Part shown: one piece after another, positions 1 through 6,014 of the stretch
Layout of the letters: every line of letters starts with the position of its first letter
Numbering within the stretch: position 1 is the first letter of the stretch
Assembly (NCBI GenBank): GCA_964354855.1
Contig: CAYHBO010000045.1
Coordinates: 1 to 10,886, forward strand
Reading direction: 5' to 3'
Origin: CAYHBO01 sp964354855
GTDB taxonomy: Bacteria; Babelota; Babeliae; Babelales; RVW-14
Length of the DNA stretch: 10,886 bases
Program-made: the position numbers and the translations under genes
Notes under the pieces: generated by a model
The model's database searches: none
Told to the model about the DNA's origin: nothing
Seen by the model: only the letters and a program-made list of their open reading frames with translations

Positions 1-50
1 ACCGGACATTTCTAGTGAGTTCGAATAGGACATTTTCATGGAGTTTTAAC
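1..50. repeat. Degenerate 24-bp tandem repeat, possibly an insertion-sequence end
   Basis: GGACATTT occurs at 4-11 and again at 28-35, exactly 24 bases apart. The bases after each copy also correspond (CTAGTGAGTTC against TCATGGAGTTT), so this is two imperfect copies of one unit of about 24 bp. Repeated GGACATTT boxes of this kind are, from memory, found at the termini of some integrase-type insertion sequences, where the transposase binds. No transposase reading frame is visible inside the window, so any element would lie upstream of position 1 or be a solo remnant. The repeat is seen directly; the IS interpretation is inference. Confidence 0.35.
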
Positions 51-155
51 AAAAAATTCCAAAACTCTTGCCTTCAACCCCAACAAAAATAGTAACCTCA
101 AATCCACGTTCAAGAAGTTTACGAAACTCAACAAATTTTGAGAGGTAAGAAGTTT

Positions 156-1972
156 ATGAAACTTATGCAATACGCGTTAGGTATTTTGTTACTGGCACTG
201 CCAACAACAAGCCCAAAAACTCCACAAGACGAATTAAAAACTCTACAGGGAAAATTAACGGCACTTAACCAAACTGTAGACGGACTTAATAAACAATTAG
301 GTACATTAAAAAAGACAGTAGATGATCGTGTACCAAAAGATATTTTTCAAGCTCTTGAAGCAGACAATGACGAAGCGGCAAAAAGTTTCATAGATAAAAT
401 GATAATTTCTGATTTTGAGAAACGTGCCGATAGCTTCTCTTTTAAACAGAAATCTACTAATAATAAATATTTGAATAAAACGGCTATTTCGATTGCGCAA
501 GAAAAAGGCAAACAAGAACTAGTAAACTTATTAATCACACAATGCTTTAAAGATCATCATGATAAAAACTATCGAGGTTCTATCCTAGGATTTCATGCCG
601 GAAACTATAGACAGGATAACGATAAAACCATAGATGAAAAAACAAATAATACTCTATTACACCAAGCCGCTATAACGCAAAATAGTGAAAGAATAAAACT
701 TATTTATAGCATGAAAGATAAAGTAAATTTGACCAAATACTTAAACGTAAAGAATAAAAATAACCAAACAGCCTATGATCTAGCCAAAGAAAAGAAACTT
801 TTACAAGAAATTCTTGAGATGCTCAAAACAGACGTTCAGAAACAAAATGAAAAAGAAGAAAAAGAAAGACCTATACAAGAGGCTAAAAAACAAGAAGAAA
901 CTGTCCGTAATGCTGAACGTAAACGAAAAGAAGACGCTGATCATAAAGAACAAGAAGACACTGATCGTAGACAAAGAGAACAAGCTGACACTGACCGTAA
1001 AAAAAGAGAACAGACTGAAGCAGCCGAGCTTCGAGCTAAACAACAAAAAGAACAAGAAGCCGCTGAACGTAAACTAAAAGAAGAAGCTGTCCTTAAGCAT
1101 AAAGAACAAGAAGACGTTGAACGTAAACTAAAAGAAGAAGCTGAGCATAAAAAAGTACAATCCAACATCGACTTCCTTAATAAAAATATAGACGACGATA
1201 CCAATGGGGCTAAAATTTATCAGAATTTACCTGGCTACATCACAGACGCAGCAACAGTTACTGCCTTTAAAAAGAAACTTGCAGAACAGGATGATAGTGG
1301 CAACACCGTGCTTCATAAAGCAGTCCTTAAGAAAAAACCTTCTCTTGTAAAATTAATTCTAGAACATATGAACTCTGATGATATTTTCAAAAGAAATAAA
1401 AAAGAAGAAACAGCTCTAATGATTGCTCAAGACAGCACAGATCTATCTGAAGCTAGTGCAAAATCAGCGCTAGAAATAGTTAAAGCCTACAAATTAACCT
1501 CACCTAATAAATTAGACAAAGAAATAGATAAAGACGGGAACACCGTCCTACACCGTGCAGTGCGCATTGCGATATTAGCAAAAAATAAATCAGATGTAGA
1601 TTTTAATACCATTAAAAAAGATATCGAAGCCCTTGTAGATGCAATTCCACTCGAGGTACGCAATACTATGGCNNNNNNNNNNNNNNNNNNNNNNNNNNNN
1701 NNNNNNNNNNNNNNNNNNNNNNNNNNNNNNNNNNNNNNNNNNNNNNNNNNNNNNNNNNNNNNNNNNNNNNNNATCAGGAGCTAATAAAGATCATTGAGTA
1801 TTTAGTAGAAACATGTAAGTTTGACGTAACCCTTAAAAATAACGACAATAAAACAGCATACGACCTTTTAATAGAAAACCCGGATTCTCCAAGTCAACCT
1901 ACTTACCGGTATGACAGCCAAAATGGAAGAAAAATCTTGTCCCTTCTAAAACCAAAACCGCCAACAAAATAA
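156..1972 (+). CDS. Secreted coiled-coil/ankyrin-repeat protein, interrupted by assembly gap
   Basis: The start is ATG 156, with GAGGT at 142-146 as ribosome binding site; the in-frame TTG at 138 lacks one. The protein opens with a short basic, hydrophobic signal-like segment (MKLMQYALGILLLALP). A leucine-heptad stretch follows at about residues 25-55, then degenerate ankyrin-type units near residues 106-127, 163-223, 381-402 and from 461 (for example NNTLLHQAA, GNTVLHKAV, GNTVLHRAV). Between them, residues about 228-335 form a highly charged Lys/Glu/Arg/Gln helix with internal repeats. After the N run, frame 1775-1972 gives a 65-residue ankyrin-like tail (NDNKTAYDLL) ending in TAA. The upstream half is in frame 0 (mod 3) and the tail in frame 2, as expected if the gap size is arbitrary. 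Ankyrin proteins bind other proteins; with a signal sequence this one probably acts outside the cytoplasm, perhaps on a host. The partner is unknown. An intrinsic terminator follows 20 bases after the stop. Confidence 0.85.
1064..1143 (+). repeat. 54-bp internal repeat in the charged region of the ankyrin gene
   Basis: An identical 26-base string lies at 1064-1089 and 1118-1143, spaced by 54 bases (18 codons). It encodes ERKLKEEA twice. A further 18-base string (CATAAAGAACAAGAAGAC) recurs at 942-959 and 1098-1115, so the whole 900-1150 stretch looks built from duplicated segments. The spacing keeps frame and gives a long charged helix. Such repeats expand and contract by slippage or recombination and may also explain why assembly broke further along the gene. 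Confidence 0.8.
1673..1772. other. Assembly gap of 100 N
   Basis: Exactly 100 undetermined bases lie inside the ankyrin coding region. A round 100 is the usual placeholder for a gap of unknown length. The reading frames on the two sides disagree by the amount expected if the length is arbitrary, so the true missing length is not 100 if the gene is intact. Confidence 0.97.
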
Positions 1973-1991
1973 ATCGAAAATAAAATAAAAT

Positions 1992-2028
1992 ACCCCCGCT
2001 GCGTTAACTCGTTGCGGGGGTTTTCTTT
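1992..2028 (+). terminator. Rho-independent terminator after the ankyrin gene
   Basis: ACCCCCGC (1992-1999) pairs with GCGGGGGT (2014-2021). The stem extends past one T/T mismatch through three more pairs (one G-U) to a six-base loop (TTAACT). A T-rich tract, TTTTCTTTT, runs from 2021 onward. The hairpin starts 20 bases after the TAA of the ankyrin gene, which is the expected position. Confidence 0.92.
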
Positions 2029-2050
2029 TGCAAAGAAATTATCTTCAACC

Positions 2051-2330
2051 ACAATGCCGTTCGCCCCGATCTATCCGTCATAGTTCGAGACAATGCTTCG
2101 CATCCCTCACCACATCCTTCGACACACTCAGGATGATCGGGACATTATGCCGTTCACCCCGATGGAGGCCATCTTTGGCCGAGTAGAGGGGTGCGACGAT
2201 AAAAGAACCAAAAAATAGTTTAATCCTAAAAGTCTGATTAAACTGAATCTTTCAGTAAGCTGTCATCCCACGCTACTCACTCATTCCCCTCTACTCACTC
2301 GCTACGCTCGTTCCATCGGGGCAGACGGCC
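2051..2330. repeat. Intergenic repeat cluster with long imperfect inverted repeat
   Basis: This fills most of the non-coding gap between 1973 and 2387; no credible gene was seen in it. Four repeat features can be read. ATGCCGTTC(G/A)CCCCGAT occurs directly at 2054-2070 and 2147-2163. The right copy belongs to a left arm (2150-2193) that pairs with an inverted right arm (2284-2329): CCCCGATGGA at 2157-2166 against TCCATCGGGG at 2312-2321, and GAGTAGAGGGG at 2181-2191 against CCCCTCTACTC at 2286-2296. The left arm also holds a small perfect hairpin, GGCCA/TGGCC, at 2167-2180. Between the arms, AGTTTAATC (2217-2225) pairs with GATTAAACT (2236-2244). The stretch looks richer in G+C than its flanks. 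It is best described as nested palindromic repeats, possibly REP-like or a miniature inverted-repeat element. Confidence 0.7.
2113..2135. repeat. Dispersed palindrome of the CATCCTTCGAC-CTCAGGATG type
   Basis: CATCCT (2113-2118) pairs with AGGATG (2130-2135) around an 11-base loop. This matches a widely scattered bacterial intergenic palindrome that, when translated by accident, gives peptides such as SFDKLRMT. It lies inside the larger repeat cluster and is a cousin of the palindrome at 3018-3043. Recognition is from memory of the motif; copy number in this genome cannot be seen here. Confidence 0.65.
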
Positions 2331-2387
2331 AATAAGTAGAACGAATAACTATTTACATTGTTTCTTAAAAACCAAAGGGAACCTATC

Positions 2388-2816
2388 ATGAACACATACA
2401 ATCTACTCATACTCAGCCTCACACTCTTATTCACTTCAATCACAGCATCGGCTGGACGCTTGCTCCCGGATCGGCCCACTATGTAATTGATTTATTACTC
2501 GCATCAGAGCATGCACACCAACTTACCAAGCAAACGCTCATCACGATTATTGGTGCCGAATGACACGGTTGAAAAAAATGGACAGAAAATTAAATACCGT
2601 TTTTATCTGTACCCTAAAAAGTACTCTGATGGCGTTACTGATCAGATTGGCGTCATTGGAGGCACGTTTATCGTCGGGGCCACAGAGGCAACTCCGAATA
2701 ATGAAGAGTTTGAGGAGGTATTGAAACATGCCAAGAATTTTTTTGGTCTTACTTCTTCAGATCAATCGGACAACTACTTTTGCCAAGCAACTGATAAAAA
2801 AGACACCAACTCATGA
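2388..2816 (+). pseudogene. Broken gene for a small secreted protein of unknown family
   Basis: ATG 2388 has a good ribosome binding site (AAAGGGA, 2374-2380) and starts a convincing signal peptide (MNTYNLLILSLTLLFTS, then ITASAG). The frame stops after 32 residues at TAA 2484-2486. The same frame then stays open to TGA 2814-2816 and looks coding (KNGQKIKYRFYLYPKKYSDG, IGGTFIVGATEA). The -1 frame is open across the stop and ends at TGA 2561; it reads plausibly as well (SAHYVIDLLLASEHAHQLTK). Either a nonsense mutation or a pair of compensating shifts, one before 2484 and one between 2487 and 2560, has broken the gene, or the assembly contains indels. The last 68 bases overlap the convergent DUF2892 gene, so the C-terminal tail may be an extension created after decay. 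Family not recognised. Confidence 0.5.
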
Positions 2817-2958
2817 ACGTCTCAAAAAACGTGAACAATGCCATGACCAACAAAAGCAAACTCCAGTACCAGTAGGCAGCAACGAGTAAGCCTATTGCAA
2901 TGGTAAGCCTAATCAATCGATCATAACACCCAATGTTTTTTTGAAGTTTGATATTCAT
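2749..2958 (-). CDS. DUF2892 / YgaP-type small inner-membrane protein
   Basis: The 69-residue product fits the YgaP-like transmembrane (DUF2892) family. It has the N-terminal KNIGCYDRLIRLTIAIG signature (family form N-x-G-x-x-DR-x-IR), two closely spaced hydrophobic helices (about residues 17-46), and the C-terminal SWCLFYQLLGKSSCP, close to the family WCPLY-x-LLG-x-x-TC with Leu where Pro is usual. AGGAGA lies 6 bases upstream of the ATG (plus-strand 2965-2970), which fixes the start. Members sit in the cytoplasmic membrane; some are fused to rhodanese domains in YgaP, but no rhodanese is present here and the role is unknown. The gene is divergent from the EamA transporter and convergent with the broken gene to its left, overlapping it by 68 bases. 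Confidence 0.85.
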   Translation of the reverse strand: MNIKLQKNIGCYDRLIRLTIAIGLLVAAYWYWSLLLLVMALFTFFETFMSWCLFYQLLGKSSCPIDLKK

Positions 2959-3017
2959 ACGTCTTCTCCTTTATAGTTTTGTGGAAACAAAGCAAAAACA
3001 GTAAACTAAACCTGATT

Positions 3018-3043
3018 GTCATCCTGAACTTGTTTCAGGATCT
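3018..3043. repeat. Dispersed ATCCTGAA-CTTGT-TTCAGGAT palindrome
   Basis: ATCCTGAA (3021-3028) and TTCAGGAT (3034-3041) form a perfect 8-bp stem with a 5-base loop. This is the well-known scattered palindrome whose accidental translation gives VILNLFQDL. That string does appear if the EamA frame is extended upstream to the TTG at 2979, which argues against that longer start. No T-tract follows, so it is not a standard terminator. It sits in the 125-bp divergent spacer between the DUF2892 gene and the transporter. Confidence 0.8.
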
Positions 3044-3083
3044 AGTCAAAAGAATAGAAAAAATCTCAGAATCGAAAGAAACC

Positions 3084-3959
3084 ATGACCCTTCTTACCCC
3101 AGAAAACAAAGGCGCTCTCTACGCCATAACCTCCGGCCTCTTCTTTGGCCTGGTTGGTTACTACGGCATGAGCATCATCAACGCAAACTTATCCGTTTCT
3201 ACCATGCTGTTTTGGCGCTTTCTTGTTGCAAGTATGGTGATAGGGATAGTGTTGGTGGTGCAACGCAAAAAAATTGCATGTAATGGTTCTGAATTATTAA
3301 AAGTATTCTTCTACGGCGCCGCCCTCTACAGCCTATCCACTATGATTTATTTTACCGCCAGTAAATCGATCGGCACCGGCCTAGGCATGGTCATCTTTTT
3401 TACATTCCCTGCAATGATCATGATCATCAACTGGATACTTTATCGAACCAAAATTCCTAAAAGTTATTATGCAGCTCTGGCACTTATCCTGGTTGGAATG
3501 GTGTTACTTGTTGATATCAGTGAATTTAAATTTGACATCATTGGGATTTGCTTGGGTTTAGTCTCAGCATTTTTCTATGCCTGCTACGGCATCGCCAGCA
3601 AAAAAAGCCGGCTTGATCCGTTACTTTCAACGCTTATGGTTTCACTTGGCTGCATGGCCACGAGCATAACAATAGCCCTGTTCACTCAAAGTTTTACGAT
3701 CCCGACTAGCTTCAATGTCTGGGTAAATATTGTCGGCATGGGGATCATCTGCTCTGCAGTCCCAATCTTGTTTTTTCTTGAAAGCTTAAAATATATCAGT
3801 ACCGCAAAAGCTTCACTACTCTCGGTTTTAGAACCGGTTTTTGTCGTTATCTTTGGTGTATTACTCTTAGGTGAAAGCATGAGCATCTTACAAATAGCCG
3901 GCACCGTAACAATTCTTGCCGGTGCCATGATCACGTTAAAAAATGGCAACGAAGATTAG
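3084..3959 (+). CDS. EamA/DMT-superfamily permease (10 TM)
   Basis: The 291-residue length and about ten hydrophobic helices in two homologous halves match the EamA drug/metabolite transporter family, which moves small molecules across the cytoplasmic membrane. The first half begins GALYAITSGLFFGLVGYYG, followed by LFWRFLVASM. The second half carries the usual family ending (SLLSVLEPVFVVIFGVLLLG, then the ES and a final helix LQIAGTVTILAGAMITL). ATG 3084 is chosen because it gives the normal family N-terminus. The alternative TTG 2979 would translate the dispersed palindrome and probably overlaps promoter sequence (TTGTGG at 2979-2984, 17 bases, TAAACT at 3002-3007; weak). The ribosome binding site is poor (GAAAG). 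Substrate cannot be told; amino acids, nucleotides or their derivatives are common for the family. A hairpin lies just after the stop. Confidence 0.88.
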   Translation: MTLLTPENKGALYAITSGLFFGLVGYYGMSIINANLSVSTMLFWRFLVASMVIGIVLVVQRKKIACNGSELLKVFFYGAALYSLSTMIYFTASKSIGTGLGMVIFFTFPAMIMIINWILYRTKIPKSYYAALALILVGMVLLVDISEFKFDIIGICLGLVSAFFYACYGIASKKSRLDPLLSTLMVSLGCMATSITIALFTQSFTIPTSFNVWVNIVGMGIICSAVPILFFLESLKYISTAKASLLSVLEPVFVVIFGVLLLGESMSILQIAGTVTILAGAMITLKNGNED

Positions 3960-3962
3960 CCA

Positions 3963-3984
3963 ATAAAAAAGTGGCCTTTTTTAT
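3963..3984 (+). terminator. AT-rich hairpin after the EamA gene, probable weak terminator
   Basis: ATAAAAAAG (3963-3971) pairs perfectly with CTTTTTTAT (3976-3984) around a TGGC loop, 3 bases beyond the EamA stop. The T run is part of the stem and the stem is nearly all A-T, so it is weak. It is symmetrical and could act in either direction. Confidence 0.5.
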
Positions 3985-4005
3985 CAAAAAACAGCTCATA
4001 AAACT

Positions 4006-4029
4006 TTTTACTCAATAGACTGAGTAAAA
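4006..4029. promoter_or_regulatory. 9-bp inverted repeat upstream of the zeta-like gene
   Basis: TTTTACTCA (4006-4014) and TGAGTAAAA (4021-4029) are perfect inverted copies separated by ATAGAC. No T-tract follows on the plus strand. The symmetry and the position, about 110 bases before ATG 4137, fit either an operator for a dimeric regulator or a second hairpin behind the EamA gene. The repeat is certain; the function is not. Confidence 0.4.
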
Positions 4030-4069
4030 TCCCAAAAATCCTATAAAGCCTTTATAATTCAGTAGGATC

Positions 4070-4097
4070 TTGCGTTCCATAATATTTTTAGTAAGAT
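4070..4097 (+). promoter_or_regulatory. Possible promoter for the zeta-like gene
   Basis: TTGCGT (4070-4075), a 16-base spacer and TAAGAT (4092-4097) form a moderate sigma-70-like match. It would give a leader of about 30 bases before ATG 4137. A better -10 alone (TATAAT, 4053-4058) has no -35 partner. Low certainty. Confidence 0.25.
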
Positions 4098-4136
4098 TAC
4101 TCTCTTAACCAACCCCTAAACACAGAGCCTTTACTC

Positions 4137-5090
4137 ATGAAATCCCAACCGACCATTAACCATCTTCTCAAAAAATCGTTAGCCCTTGCCTTAGTCTGTG
4201 CCATCAGTGCAACCTGTGCAACACAAAAGCAATCGATCAAACTTCCTGAACCACTCGTGCCACGAGACATCGTAGATAATTTTCTTAACAAAACGTATGT
4301 GCAAGAAGAGAAAGATCTCATCATTAAAGATCTGCGTAACATCCGTGAAATATGCTTTTATAAAACAACCCCAACTATTGGAACCCCTACCTACGTAGCT
4401 ACCTGTGGCGGACCAGGAGCATGTAAATCAACCATTCTCGAAACGTACTTAGCTGATAAGCAAAATTTTGTTTACGTAGACCCAGACCCTCGCTCATTAA
4501 AGTTTATGATCAATACCTACTATCAATCACTCACTTTTTACATGGCCAGCAAGACCGCTTCATTTCAGGAAGTACTTCTCAATGCTTACAACAAGTGGCG
4601 TGATGGTTCTAACTACATTTCCAGCAGCTTACTCAATGAAGCCGGTACCAACAATTATAACATCGCACATGGTACCACTTCCACCAGTCCAGCGGTCAAA
4701 TTTCTCTACCAAAATTTAAAACGGTATAACTACAAAATTATTTTACTGCTTTGTTACGCCAATGATGAAACTCGGGTAAATGCGCTTGATCATCGCGCCA
4801 AAGTTCAGCTCTTTATCCAGTCATGCACTGAAGATGTGATCAACAAAGGTAAAATGTTCCCTGAGCGTTTGCCAACTTATTTTGAGTATGCTGATGAACT
4901 CAACTTCTACTGGACATGGGATTTTGCACAAGGCTCAATTTGTGCTGCAACGCTCACCAAGGAACATGGCCTTGTTGTACACGATCAAAAATCATTCGAT
5001 GCGTTTATTAAAAAGTATGATGAAGATCGAATGGGGTCACAGTTACCTGCGTTTGATGAGCTAGTTAAGAAAATTAAACCTAAGAATTAA
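4137..5090 (+). CDS. Exported zeta-toxin-like P-loop protein
   Basis: The 317-residue protein starts with a signal peptide (two Lys, then SLALALVCAISATCA; cleavage probably near residue 28). The mature part follows the zeta toxin/PezT kinase layout: a strand leading into the P-loop (CGGPGACKST, residues 90-99); a strand ending VYVDPDP, with D115 where zeta toxins carry the Asp that activates the UDP-GlcNAc hydroxyl; AHGTTSTS (177-184) at the place of the zeta EGTGRTT strand-turn; a helix and strand YNYKIILLLCYAND; and an Arg-bearing lid-like segment (NALDHR). Known zeta toxins phosphorylate UDP-N-acetylglucosamine in the cytoplasm and are paired with an epsilon or PezA antitoxin; none is visible here. 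The signal peptide suggests action in the periplasm, outside, or in a host. The P-loop Gly before Lys is Cys96, so activity is uncertain. The ribosome binding site is weak. The stop overlaps the convergent gene by 11 bases. Confidence 0.75.
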   Translation: MKSQPTINHLLKKSLALALVCAISATCATQKQSIKLPEPLVPRDIVDNFLNKTYVQEEKDLIIKDLRNIREICFYKTTPTIGTPTYVATCGGPGACKSTILETYLADKQNFVYVDPDPRSLKFMINTYYQSLTFYMASKTASFQEVLLNAYNKWRDGSNYISSSLLNEAGTNNYNIAHGTTSTSPAVKFLYQNLKRYNYKIILLLCYANDETRVNALDHRAKVQLFIQSCTEDVINKGKMFPERLPTYFEYADELNFYWTWDFAQGSICAATLTKEHGLVVHDQKSFDAFIKKYDEDRMGSQLPAFDELVKKIKPKN

Positions 5091-5430
5091 AAAAGGCATC
5101 TTCAGGATCAACCTCTTTATGATCTATCTCTTCATCCAAAGAAGAAACCATAACCTTCCCCTTTAAAGCACTACGCAGTTGATCTAATCTTTTTGCAATT
5201 TTTTCGCGATTTGTAGTGGTACTTGCCTGATCTCCCAAACTTGGCATAAAATCAAACCCGACTTTTTCAATCACATCAATACCTTTTTTCGTTACATGAG
5301 GTCCATAGAAACCTATTGATGTATCAATAATATCGTCGAATAAATCAAAACTTAAACCAATTCTTGTTATCACTAATGAGAACATTTTTCCATGCCAGGA
5401 CCCAATTAAAAATAAAATAGAGAATATCAT
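5080..5430 (-). CDS. Hypothetical protein, 116 aa, hydrophobic N-terminus and acidic tail
   Basis: Not recognised. The frame runs from ATG (plus-strand 5428-5430) to TAG (5080-5082); an in-frame TAA lies 24 bases upstream of the ATG, so it cannot be longer. The N-terminus (MIFSILFLIGSWHGKMFSLV) is hydrophobic and could be a signal or membrane anchor; an inner ATG at residue 16 is an alternative start. The middle holds a predicted helix (REKIAKRLDQLRSALKG), and the last 20 residues are strongly acidic (SLDEEIDHKEVDPEDAF). No clear Shine-Dalgarno precedes the ATG. It converges on the zeta-like gene with an 11-base overlap of stop regions. Coding-like composition and the absence of any plus-strand competitor support a real gene, with moderate certainty. 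Confidence 0.55.
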   Translation of the reverse strand: MIFSILFLIGSWHGKMFSLVITRIGLSFDLFDDIIDTSIGFYGPHVTKKGIDVIEKVGFDFMPSLGDQASTTTNREKIAKRLDQLRSALKGKVMVSSLDEEIDHKEVDPEDAFFNS

Positions 5431-5665
5431 TTTGAATTGGTTGAAATTACTTTAACGAGTACATTCTTTTGGTGTAAATCTCCATGAGTAACAGTCTTAA
5501 AAAATCAAATACAAGAAATATGCTATTCCAACAAGTAACCTGAAATCTAGAGAAACCATTAATCTCTTACATAACCCTCGCGACTTCTTGCTTTCTCAAT
5601 AATCTCCTGCTACCATTCGCTCATATTTTTTGACACAAAAATCAGTATATTTTTTGGGAGCCGGA

Positions 5666-5980
5666 ATGAAGCTTTTTCGTTGGTTAGCTTTAAGTCTTTT
5701 GATCTCACTCGTCCCGCAAGAAACACATACCAGCCCACCAGTTACTTGTAACTCATGGGCTTTTAAGCAAAACGCAAACTATGGCAGCATTTTTGGATGT
5801 GTTGCAGGATTAATGCTGCCACTTATTATTGCAAATAAAAAAGCTCATAAAATCACTAAGGACCAAATAGATAACGGCCTCTATACAAAACTGCTTGTAC
5901 TTGGGAGGTTATTAGTTATTCCAGGTGCGATCATAGGTACAAAAATAACTGAATGGTTACTGAGCACCATATATTGTTAA
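5666..5980 (+). CDS. Small secreted two-TM glycine-zipper protein, paralog 1
   Basis: ATG 5666 follows GGGAG (5656-5660) and is preferred over the in-frame TTG 5630. The 104-residue product has a signal peptide (MKLFRWLALSLLISLVPQET). A first membrane segment carries a glycine zipper, G40-SIF-G44-CVA-G48, then a short basic loop (NKKAHK), then a second hydrophobic segment with G87-AII-G91 and a C-terminal Cys. The gene 34 bases downstream encodes a protein with a nearly identical leader and the same plan, so the two arose by duplication. Glycine zippers pack helices and occur in oligomeric or pore-forming membrane proteins. No named family is recognised and the function is unknown. The 235 bases before it contain no other gene that I can support. 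Confidence 0.72.
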   Translation: MKLFRWLALSLLISLVPQETHTSPPVTCNSWAFKQNANYGSIFGCVAGLMLPLIIANKKAHKITKDQIDNGLYTKLLVLGRLLVIPGAIIGTKITEWLLSTIYC

Positions 5981-6014
5981 CTTTTAAAAAATCCAAAACA
6001 GAGAAAAAAGCATC

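Noticed and set aside
941..1204. Minus-strand open frames opposite the charged repeat of the ankyrin gene
   Set aside because: They are Ser/Leu/Cys/Phe-rich shadows of the GAA/AAA-rich coding strand, with no independent signals.
2979..3083. Longer N-terminus of the EamA transporter from TTG 2979
   Set aside because: It would translate the dispersed palindrome (VILNLFQDL) and add 35 residues not found in the family; ATG 3084 gives the normal length.
5630..5635. Perfect TTGACA as the -35 box of a promoter for the first glycine-zipper gene
   Set aside because: No -10 box lies at a suitable distance; TATATT at 5646 is only 10 bases away and the 17-base position falls on TTTTGG.
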